Positions 8,676 through 15,111 of a stretch of 64,000 nucleotides of DNA are shown here, in pieces. This stretch comes from Clostridia bacterium (GTDB taxonomy: Bacteria; Bacillota; Clostridia; Oscillospirales; CAG-272). The DNA lies in the NCBI GenBank assembly GCA_017481595.1, contig JAFUOY010000017.1, forward strand, positions 29,618 to 93,617. The letters are read 5' to 3'. Position numbers and translations under genes: made by a program. The number at the start of each line of letters is the position of its first letter. Position 1 is the stretch's first letter. Below the pieces are notes generated by a model. That model was not told the origin of the DNA and ran no database searches. It saw only the letters and a program-made list of their open reading frames with translations.

Positions 8676-8816
8676 TTATTTAAAGAATCTGATTCTGTTA
8701 AGAGCCACTATAAATCCAATAAGAATGCCCATTACGATAAAGATACCGAGCATACCGAGACCCATATACTTAAACGATTCAAGAAAAGCTTCAAAATTTA
8801 TATTGAATTCAAACAT
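8676..8816 (-). CDS. 46-residue OadG-like single-helix protein
   Basis: A short open frame of 47 codons with ATG at 8816 and stop at 8676-8678. It encodes a 46-residue protein with an acidic N terminus, one hydrophobic helix (about residues 18-38, GLGMLGIFIVMGILIGFIVA) and a basic end RIRFFK. It lies 15 bp after the OadB-like gene on the same strand. Gamma subunits of Na+-translocating decarboxylases (OadG) are small single-helix proteins in the same position, so a gamma-like stabilising partner is likely. It lacks the proline/alanine linker and the C-terminal Zn-binding tail of classical OadG, and is much shorter. Confidence 0.7.
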   Translation of the reverse strand: MFEFNINFEAFLESFKYMGLGMLGIFIVMGILIGFIVALNRIRFFK

Positions 8817-8831
8817 ATTTACCGCCTTTCA

Positions 8832-9953
8832 TTATAAGAAGAAGTTAAGGATAAGACCGCCCGCAATAACTGAGCCGATCTGACCTGATACGTTTGCGCC
8901 AATGGAGTGAACGAGCAAGAAGTTCTGGTTGTCCTCCTCAAGGCCGATTCTGTTTACGATTCTTGCGGACATGGGGAATGCAGAGATACCTGCCGCGCCA
9001 ACCATAGGATTGATCTTCTTTCCTTCGGGCAAGAAGAGGTTCATAAGCTTAGCGATCATAATACCGCCGAATGTATCAAAAATAAACGCAATAAGGCCGA
9101 GACCGAGGATGATTACTGTGCCCCAGTTTACAAATGCCTCTGCCTTCATTGTAAAGGCAACGGTGATGCCGAGGAATATTGTAATAAGGTTAGCAAGAAC
9201 CTTTTGCGCTGTTTCAGAAAGGGATTCAAGCACACCGCACTCACGGATAAGGTTACCGAACATAAGGAAGCCTATAAGTGCAACCGCGCCGGGAGCAAGC
9301 ATACCTGTGATTATGGTAACGAGAATGGGGAATACTATTCTTGTAAACTTGGAAACGCTTGCAGGTGAATAGGGCATTCTGATACGGCGTTCCTTCTTAG
9401 TTGTACAAAGCTTTATAATAGGAGGCTGTACAACGGGAACAAGAGCCATATAAGAGTACGCCGCAACCGTGATGGGACCTAAAAGATGAGGAGCAAGCTG
9501 AGTTGCAACTACAATGGACGTAGGACCGTCTGCCGCGCCGATAATAGCGATTGATGCCGCTTCCTTGAAGTCAAAGCCTACCAAGGATGCAAGGGAAAGG
9601 GTCATAAAAATACCGAACTGCGCCGCCGCGCCGAAGATCATAAGCTTCGGGTTGGAAAGGATAGGACCAAAGTCTATCATTGCGCCGATACCTATAAACA
9701 AGATAAGAGGGAATAATTCGTTTGCGATACCTGCTTCGTAAAGAGTTTCAAGTACCTCGGAAACACCGGCAGTACCGGAGTTGTTTGGCAAATTCATAAG
9801 AATAGCGCCAAAGCCCATGGGAAGTAAAAGTGTCGGTTCCATCTTCTTCTTGATAGCAAGGAAGATAAGAACACCGCCGATGACCCACATTACAAGCTGC
9901 TTTAAGAAAAGGTCACCGTCAAGCTCCAAAATGTTTTTGAATAAAGCTTCCAT
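8832..9953 (-). CDS. Na+-translocating decarboxylase beta-subunit-like protein (OadB family)
   Basis: A 373-residue, highly hydrophobic protein with about ten membrane helices and OadB/GcdB/MmdB family features: IGIGAMIDFGPILSNPK, the GAADGPTSIVVATQLAP block, PPIIKL and the C-terminal GANVSGQIGSVIAGG. In this family the beta subunit couples biotin-linked decarboxylation to Na+ export. The ATG at 9953 is chosen because AAAGGAA lies just upstream; an in-frame TTG seven codons earlier is less likely. No carboxyltransferase alpha subunit or biotin carrier is in the window, so the pump is orphan here. A candidate Mn2+-type riboswitch precedes it, which is unexpected. Confidence 0.9.
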   Translation of the reverse strand: MEALFKNILELDGDLFLKQLVMWVIGGVLIFLAIKKKMEPTLLLPMGFGAILMNLPNNSGTAGVSEVLETLYEAGIANELFPLILFIGIGAMIDFGPILSNPKLMIFGAAAQFGIFMTLSLASLVGFDFKEAASIAIIGAADGPTSIVVATQLAPHLLGPITVAAYSYMALVPVVQPPIIKLCTTKKERRIRMPYSPASVSKFTRIVFPILVTIITGMLAPGAVALIGFLMFGNLIRECGVLESLSETAQKVLANLITIFLGITVAFTMKAEAFVNWGTVIILGLGLIAFIFDTFGGIMIAKLMNLFLPEGKKINPMVGAAGISAFPMSARIVNRIGLEEDNQNFLLVHSIGANVSGQIGSVIAGGLILNFFL

Positions 9954-9981
9954 AAAAATTCCTTTCTTTTTCAATTTATAA

Positions 9982-10016
9982 TAAAAAGACCCTTAACAAA
10001 AGAAACCTTTTGTTAA
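9982..10016 (-). terminator. riboswitch-linked intrinsic terminator
   Basis: On the minus strand a 10-bp stem TTAACAAAAG/CTTTTGTTAA (10007-10016 with 9993-10002, 4-nt loop) is followed by TCTTTTTATT. Its 5' arm shares 10013-10016 with the 3' strand of riboswitch stem P1, so ligand-bound P1 and the terminator exclude each other; ligand should turn the gene on. Confidence 0.75.
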
Positions 10017-10116
10017 AAGTCTTGTTATAAACTTAAGTAAAGCTTATGATAGCCCCGGGCAAAAGCCGTATTGACGAGACTACCAACACGCAAGCGTGCA
10101 AACTACTCCCTTTTAA
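10013..10116 (-). promoter_or_regulatory. candidate yybP-ykoY (Mn2+) riboswitch aptamer
   Basis: Read on the minus strand, the leader of the OadB-like gene fits the yybP-ykoY architecture: P1 UUAAAAG (10116-10110) pairs with CUUUUAA (10019-10013); GGGAGUAG follows P1; a P2 hairpin CACGCUUGCGUG; then UAGUCUCGUCAAU, the conserved GUCA loop, with GGGCUA closing the second arm; an AU-rich hairpin; and AACAAGACUUUU at the 3' end. These blocks match my memory of the Lactococcus lactis yybP riboswitch in order and spacing. Members of this class bind Mn2+ and usually control Mn exporters. Confidence 0.72.
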
Positions 10117-10147
10117 AAATATTCAGTTTTGATAAAGAGCCATATAT

Positions 10148-10177
10148 ATTATACAATAATCTTTAGTGATTTGTCAA
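10148..10177 (-). promoter_or_regulatory. sigma-A promoter of the riboswitch/OadB operon
   Basis: On the minus strand TTGACA (10177-10172) and TATAAT (10153-10148) are 18 bp apart. Transcription would begin about 25 nt before the aptamer. Confidence 0.75.
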
Positions 10178-10209
10178 CAATATTTTTTAAACTTATCCTT
10201 TATATGAAC

Positions 10210-10238
10210 TTGACAAATAGAAATATTAGTGATAAAAT
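10210..10238 (+). promoter_or_regulatory. sigma-A promoter of the split transketolase operon
   Basis: TTGACA (10210-10215), 17 bp, TAAAAT (10233-10238). It lies about 70 bp before the start codon at 10307, divergent from the OadB promoter. Confidence 0.75.
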
Positions 10239-10306
10239 ATTTTTTACCACCCTATTATTTTTGATAATAATATTATTGTTTTAATAAATGTATCCGGAGG
10301 CTATAA

Positions 10307-11143
10307 ATGGACAACAAAATTATAGAACTTCAAAAAATTGCAACAGATATAAGACTTGGCGCCGTTGAGGCTGTGTTCAACGGTAAAAGCGGACACCCTG
10401 GCGGAGCTCTTTCCTCTGCGGACATCCTTGCTTGTCTTTACTTTTCTGAAATGAACGTGGACCCCAAAAACCCCACGGATCCCGACAGAGACCGCTTCGT
10501 GCTTTCAAAGGGACATTCCTGCCCCGGTCTTTACGCGGCTCTTGCTTGTAAGGGCTATTTTGACAAAAAGGAGCTTAAAAGCTTCCGTCATCTCGGCTCC
10601 GTTATGCAGGGTCACCCCGATATGAAGGCGATATGCGGCGTTGATATGTCTGCGGGCTCCCTTGGACAGGGCTTTTCCGCAGCCTGCGGTATGGCGCTTG
10701 CGGCAAAGATAAACGGCAAGGATTACCGTACTTACGTTTTGGTTGGTGACGGTGAGAGCCAGGAGGGTCAGATCTGGGAGGCTACTATGTTTGCCGCTCA
10801 TTACAAGCTTGATAACCTTTGTCTTATTATTGACAATAACGGCTTGCAGATAGACGGTAAAGTAGCTGACGTTATGAATACTATGCCCTATGATACTAAA
10901 TTTGCGGCATTCGGCTGGAACGTAATTTCCGTTGACGGCCACAATATTGAAGAAATTCTCAGCGCATTTGACGCTGCCAAGACCGTAAAGGGTAAGCCCA
11001 CCGTAATAATTGCAAAAACGGTTAAGGGTAAGGGCGTTTCCTTTATGGAGGATCAGGCAGGCTGGCACGGTAAGGCTCCCAATGCGGAGCAGTACGAGCA
11101 GGCTGTAAAAGAGCTTGAGGATTATAAAAACGAGTTGAAGTGA
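10307..11143 (+). CDS. transketolase N-terminal subunit
   Basis: This 278-residue subunit carries the thiamine diphosphate pyrophosphate-binding half of transketolase, which shuttles two-carbon units in the non-oxidative pentose phosphate pathway. It shows SGHPGGALSSAD (29-39), SKGHSCPGLYAALA, GSLGQGFS and the TPP/Mg2+ motif GDGESQEGQIWEA (147-159) with IIDNNGLQIDG. The length is that of a split enzyme, with the C-terminal half in the next gene, 10 bp downstream. It starts at ATG behind GGAGG. Confidence 0.95.
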   Translation: MDNKIIELQKIATDIRLGAVEAVFNGKSGHPGGALSSADILACLYFSEMNVDPKNPTDPDRDRFVLSKGHSCPGLYAALACKGYFDKKELKSFRHLGSVMQGHPDMKAICGVDMSAGSLGQGFSAACGMALAAKINGKDYRTYVLVGDGESQEGQIWEATMFAAHYKLDNLCLIIDNNGLQIDGKVADVMNTMPYDTKFAAFGWNVISVDGHNIEEILSAFDAAKTVKGKPTVIIAKTVKGKGVSFMEDQAGWHGKAPNAEQYEQAVKELEDYKNELK

Positions 11144-11153
11144 GGATATAGAT

Positions 11154-12098
11154 ATGGGAGATAAGATTGCAACAAGAGAAGCGTACGGTAACGCCCTTGC
11201 GGAGTTTGGCGCTTTGAATAATGACGTTGTCGTATTGGATGCCGATCTTGCAGAGGCTACAAAGACGGTAATGTTTAAGAAAAAATTCCCCGAGAGATTT
11301 TTTGACTGCGGTATTGCCGAAAACAATATGATGGGCGTTGCGGCAGGTCTTGCAACAGCGGGTAAGATCCCCTTTGCCAGCACCTTTGCTATGTTTGCCG
11401 CAGGCAGAAGCTTTGAGCAGGTAAGAAACTCCATCGGCTACCCTCATTTGAACGTTAAGATCGGCGCAACTCACGCAGGCATCACCGTTGGTGAGGACGG
11501 CGCTACGCATCAGTGTAACGAGGATATTGCCCTTATGCGTACTATTCCCGGTATGGTTATTATCAACCCCTCCGACGCAGTAGAGGCAAGATGCGCAGTA
11601 GAGGCGGCTATCAAGCACGTAGGCCCCGTATATATGCGTTTTGGCAGACTTGCGGTTTCCGTTATCAATAACACCCCCGACTACAAATTTGAGCTTGGTA
11701 AGGGTATTTATATGGCAGACGGTAACGACGTAACCATCGTTGCTACGGGTATAATGGTAGAGCAGGCTCTTATCGCAAGAGAAATGCTCCTTTCCGAGGG
11801 TATTTCCGCTGCGGTTATCAATATTCACACCATCAAGCCCCTTGATAAGGAGATCCTTATTTCCGCGGCTCAGCAGACGGGCGCTATCGTAACTACAGAG
11901 GAGCATAGCGTAATCGGCGGTCTTGGAAGCGCAGTTTGTGAAACTCTTGCAGGCGTTTGCCCCGTTCCCGTTGTTCGCCACGGTGTAGATGACGCTTACG
12001 GTAAGTCAGGCCCCGCAAAGGAGCTTCTTGAATACTATCAGCTTAACGCGGCAGGTATTGTGGAGAAGGTTAAGTTAGCGCTTTCTATGAAAATCTAA
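11154..12098 (+). CDS. transketolase C-terminal subunit
   Basis: This 314-residue partner contains the pyrimidine-binding and C-terminal domains. Features are VVVLDADLAEATKT, CGIAENNMMGVAAGLA with the catalytic glutamate (about 56) that activates the TPP aminopyrimidine ring, THAGITVGEDGATHQ and the C-terminal IVTTEEHSVIGGLG. Together with the upstream gene it forms one active enzyme. A similar split is seen in many Clostridia and Archaea. A related 1-deoxyxylulose-5-phosphate synthase is excluded by the split and by the motif spacing. Confidence 0.95.
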   Translation: MGDKIATREAYGNALAEFGALNNDVVVLDADLAEATKTVMFKKKFPERFFDCGIAENNMMGVAAGLATAGKIPFASTFAMFAAGRSFEQVRNSIGYPHLNVKIGATHAGITVGEDGATHQCNEDIALMRTIPGMVIINPSDAVEARCAVEAAIKHVGPVYMRFGRLAVSVINNTPDYKFELGKGIYMADGNDVTIVATGIMVEQALIAREMLLSEGISAAVINIHTIKPLDKEILISAAQQTGAIVTTEEHSVIGGLGSAVCETLAGVCPVPVVRHGVDDAYGKSGPAKELLEYYQLNAAGIVEKVKLALSMKI

Positions 12099-12110
12099 GT
12101 AAATTCAAAA

Positions 12111-12131
12111 TGCAAAATGCAAAATGCAAAA
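12111..12131. repeat. three tandem 7-bp repeats TGCAAAA
   Basis: Three exact copies of TGCAAAA directly follow the transketolase stop codon. Related ATTCTGCATT units reappear in inverse orientation at 12343-12360, so these may be the ragged ends of one inserted intergenic element. Confidence 0.7.
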
Positions 12132-12133
12132 TT

Positions 12134-12163
12134 AAAAAAGCGACACAGGGTGTCGCTTTTTTG
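12134..12163 (+). terminator. terminator of the transketolase operon
   Basis: Stem AAGCGACAC-AGG-GTGTCGCTT followed by TTTTTT; the A-rich left side also allows use on the other strand. Confidence 0.85.
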
Positions 12164-12170
12164 TTAAGTA

Positions 12171-12260
12171 GCCTTCCCTTGCGAGGGATGCCCAGGCCAG
12201 CCTCTCTTGACGCTCTGCGTCAATTCACCTTCAGGTGGATGCGAAGCAGACGGATGAGTA
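12171..12260. repeat. 90-bp dispersed palindromic repeat, copy 1
   Basis: This copy and the one at 22041-22130 share GCCTTC, CCAGCCTCTCTTGACGC, GCGTCAATTCACCTTCAGG and TGGATGCG(A/T)AGCAGACGGATGAG over 90 bp. Each has two internal hairpins (TTGACGC/GCGTCAA and CACCT/AGGTG). The right third also occurs at 45309-45335. No coding potential. Confidence 0.75.
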
Positions 12261-12359
12261 GTAGTTAAATTGGTTAATAAGATAATTATTACTTCCTGAT
12301 AATTCTGCATTTGCGACGGACGTAGTCCTAGTCCCTGTGGGACATTCTGCATTCTGCAT

Positions 12360-13079
12360 TTAAATAATTTCGTTTGCCAATTTTTTAAGCTTGGCGCAAA
12401 TTGCGGAATCGGTTTCTTCAGGCTCGTATTCGACCTTGGTTACGTCATTGCCCGTAAAGAATTTGTAAAGGGTAAGACCTGCCAAATATCTTCCGTAATC
12501 GAGGGTGAGATGGAAGCCGTCGCGGTTTAAGGACATACCGCCGGATGATACGTCAAACTCGGGAAGGTCGCGTCCCTTTTCAATGGCATCCCCCGAGGGA
12601 ATAATGGGTAGACCGTATTTTTCAGCCACGTCGGACGTGGTTTTCACAATGGCGTTGTACATTGTCTTTCTGTCCCAATTATAATTTGCAAATCCGCCGT
12701 GGGTGCTGTCGTCGGAATAAGCCCACGTTCTGTGGAAAACTATCTTTGCCTTGGGACATTTTTCCTTTATGTAATTTACTAAAAATTCGGTATAAGGCTC
12801 GTAGCTGTCGGGCATACCTGAAAGCTGACTTACCTGTTGTATCGACACGTAGTCCCACTTTTTCTTCAAAAGCGCGTCGTTTATAGACGTCATTTTAAGC
12901 TTTCTGCCGTTTTTCTGATATTCGTAGTAGGCGTTTGCTTCCTTTACGTTGTTAACGTGGGTTTCAAGGGAGCATCCTCCGATATAGAGATTTCTTACAA
13001 AGATCTCGTCGTTTGATATCTGATGAAGATATCTTGTGGCATCCTGTGAAAAACTGTTACCGATAAATAATACGTTCAT
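12360..13079 (-). CDS. DUF4886 family SGNH-type hydrolase
   Basis: A 239-residue cytoplasmic protein. The N terminus MNVLFIGNSFSQDATRYLHQI is typical of DUF4886, an SGNH/GDSL-like fold with the nucleophile in GNS (Ser9). VSIQQVSQLSG and the C-terminal NRDGFHLTLDYGRYLAG supply further blocks, the latter containing the likely Asp-His pair. Such proteins are found with polysaccharide and carbohydrate-esterase genes, suggesting removal of acyl groups from glycans, but the substrate is not known. There is no signal peptide. It is monocistronic and converges with the transketolase operon. Confidence 0.82.
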   Translation of the reverse strand: MNVLFIGNSFSQDATRYLHQISNDEIFVRNLYIGGCSLETHVNNVKEANAYYEYQKNGRKLKMTSINDALLKKKWDYVSIQQVSQLSGMPDSYEPYTEFLVNYIKEKCPKAKIVFHRTWAYSDDSTHGGFANYNWDRKTMYNAIVKTTSDVAEKYGLPIIPSGDAIEKGRDLPEFDVSSGGMSLNRDGFHLTLDYGRYLAGLTLYKFFTGNDVTKVEYEPEETDSAICAKLKKLANEII

Positions 13080-13144
13080 AGCGCGTCCTCTTTTAATTTA
13101 CTTGATGTATCAATTTTATCACCAATAGATAAAAAAGTCAACAT

Positions 13145-13172
13145 AAAAAGCCGACAAGAGTCGGCTTTTTAT
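13145..13172 (-). terminator. terminator of the large sigma factor gene
   Basis: AAAAAGCCGAC (13145-13155) pairs with GTCGGCTTTTT (13160-13170) over 11 bp. On the minus strand the stem ends in a U-run right after the stop at 13175. Confidence 0.85.
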
Positions 13173-13174
13173 TC

Positions 13175-14785
13175 TTATTGCTCCGTTGCAAGAAGGCTAA
13201 GCCAATATTTACCCTCTGTATCGCTGCTTGATAGCACCCCATTCTTTTCCGCCTCGTAAAGGGAGCAGGTTACAAAAATAGTCAAGGCGTTAGACAAAAA
13301 ATTGCCCATCTGCCAATGGAGGTGCCTCGGTACGGACGCTTCGTATTCGTCAAGCACAAGCTTATAGGAGCTTTTTACAATATCGCAAACGCTTTTTGCA
13401 AATTCCTGCGCCATTGCCTCAAGCTCCCTTAATTCATTCTTACCTATATAGTAGTAATTCTGCGTAAAGGAGCCGTCCTTACTTACAAAGAGCTTCTTTT
13501 CAATAGCGATACTGAAAAGATACTTTTCATCTTCATTAAGCTTATCTATAACGCGCTCCCCCTTGATTATTTGTCTTAAAAGAGCAAATACCTCGTTTGG
13601 AATATCAAAATAATCCTGACTGTCAATACCGCTCCAATAGTGGAAAAAGCCTTGCGTAAAAGCGCTTCCAAGCTTATGGACGGGTCCGTCCCAACCGTGA
13701 TATTTTTCAAATTTCTTCGGGGACGTGTCGCTGTTATCAAATCCAAAGGCTATCCATTTGCCGCCGTTTGGACGTAAGGGAATATCGTTATAGTGAATGT
13801 AATTTATATTGTTGAAGTGCCTGTAATACTTTACGGTAAAATCCGCAAATACGGGTATATATACCCATAGCAAGCGGCTCCATTCAAAGCCCGCAGTATT
13901 AAATCTTTCCTCAGTTAAAATATCCTTCTTTGATTCTATAAAAGTCATCAGATTTTTGTAAAAATCGGGGAAGGCGTGTGCGTATATCTTATTTCCTATG
14001 CTTGGATTCTGTCCCGGGAGTATTACAAAATCCGTCTGATATTTTCCCTTTACAGTCTCCTTAAGAAGCTGATTTTTACAAAGATAATACACCTCGTCCT
14101 CAATATAAGGGGCGGAAATTCCAAGCTCCTCGCTAAGCTCCGTTATGCTTACGGGATCTTTATATGCGGCAAGTAAAATATTCTGCGCGGATTTTCTTTT
14201 TACGCAGGAAACAGGCTCCATATCAGCGCCTGGATTTCCCGTACAGGAAACGTAAAGCGCTCCGGGGCGGTAGCTTTTTTCTCCGTAATTTCTCATTGTA
14301 TTCATTCCTTTCTCAATAGCTTGTCTTGCATCGTGAAGCCACCATTTTACCGTTCCCTCGCTTTTACCGAGGGCTTTTCCTATATCCTCGCAGGACATAT
14401 TTTCAAAATAGTGCATAACGACGGCGCGTCGGTAATTTCCTGACATAAGGGACAGCTCCCGCCTTAAAAGATTTTTTTGCTCCTTTAATATGACCTCGTA
14501 TTCAACGTCCTCCTCGGAGATAAGCATATGGTCATAATAAACGGCGGAGCCTTTCTTTTTACTCCTCAGATAATTGAAGAACATATGGTTGGATATTTTC
14601 CATACGTATGCGTTTAAATTGTTTATTTTCTTGCCCGAGTGGATGGATTTTAATACCTCCAAGCATATATCCTGGGACAGATCCTCAATATCCGCCTCCG
14701 AGCGCAGCTTCATACGGCAAAAGCCGTAGATCTTTGGTATCATTTCTTTTTCAAAGGCAAGTAGTATAGCGTCCTTTTCTGTCAA
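13175..14785 (-). CDS. sigma-70 family factor with a large C-terminal extension
   Basis: A TTG start at 14785 is chosen because GCGAGGTG lies 6 bp upstream; the frame is open for 14 more codons to an ATG at 14827, which lacks a site. From TTG the protein has 536 residues. Residues 8-75 are ECF-type region 2 (YGFCRMKL...DIEDLSQDICLEVL, NAYVWKISNHMFFNYLR). Residues 105-160 are region 4 (MSCEDIGKALGKSEGTVKWWLHDAR). After a short linker, 198-250 look like a winged helix (VSITELSEELGISAPYIEDEVYYLCKNQLL). The last 280 residues are soluble, aromatic-rich and unrecognised. An extension this large suggests built-in control instead of a separate anti-sigma factor. Confidence 0.8.
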   Translation of the reverse strand: MTEKDAILLAFEKEMIPKIYGFCRMKLRSEADIEDLSQDICLEVLKSIHSGKKINNLNAYVWKISNHMFFNYLRSKKKGSAVYYDHMLISEEDVEYEVILKEQKNLLRRELSLMSGNYRRAVVMHYFENMSCEDIGKALGKSEGTVKWWLHDARQAIEKGMNTMRNYGEKSYRPGALYVSCTGNPGADMEPVSCVKRKSAQNILLAAYKDPVSITELSEELGISAPYIEDEVYYLCKNQLLKETVKGKYQTDFVILPGQNPSIGNKIYAHAFPDFYKNLMTFIESKKDILTEERFNTAGFEWSRLLWVYIPVFADFTVKYYRHFNNINYIHYNDIPLRPNGGKWIAFGFDNSDTSPKKFEKYHGWDGPVHKLGSAFTQGFFHYWSGIDSQDYFDIPNEVFALLRQIIKGERVIDKLNEDEKYLFSIAIEKKLFVSKDGSFTQNYYYIGKNELRELEAMAQEFAKSVCDIVKSSYKLVLDEYEASVPRHLHWQMGNFLSNALTIFVTCSLYEAEKNGVLSSSDTEGKYWLSLLATEQ

Positions 14786-14871
14786 ATTTATCACCTCGCA
14801 AAATGTGAACTCAACATGTTGTTTCACCTATTGAGTAACCGAAGGGATGCCTCGGTTGGGAATTTTTTATC

Positions 14872-14900
14872 ATTATACCAAAAAATTTTGTAAAATGCAA
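14872..14900 (-). promoter_or_regulatory. promoter of the large sigma factor gene
   Basis: On the minus strand TTGCAT (14900-14895), 17 bp, TATAAT (14877-14872). About 85 bp before the TTG start. Confidence 0.6.
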
Positions 14901-15030
14901 ATTAAAGGAACTAAAGCGTCCTTTACGGCTCATTTTAGTCCATTTTTCGTTTTTTATTGCTTTTGGTAACCAAAATAAGTGGAAAAACATCATTTTTTTC
15001 ACAAAACCATCACAAATTTATAAAAGAAAC

Positions 15031-15059
15031 TTGAATTATACGCCCGCGTAATGTAAAAT
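15031..15059 (+). promoter_or_regulatory. promoter of the VTT-PlsC operon
   Basis: TTGAAT (15031-15036), 17 bp, TAAAAT (15054-15059), about 50 bp before the start at 15112. Confidence 0.65.
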
Positions 15060-15111
15060 AAAGTGAGAGGCTGTGACCTTTTATTTATATTTTGAGATTG
15101 GAGTAACGGTT

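Noticed and set aside
10505-11434. Open frame of 309 codons on the minus strand across the transketolase genes
   Set aside because: It is antisense to two clear transketolase subunits and lacks a ribosome binding site and any family motif.
11043-11981. Open frame of 312 codons on the minus strand
   Set aside because: Antisense shadow of the transketolase C-terminal gene; low-complexity, cysteine-rich product.
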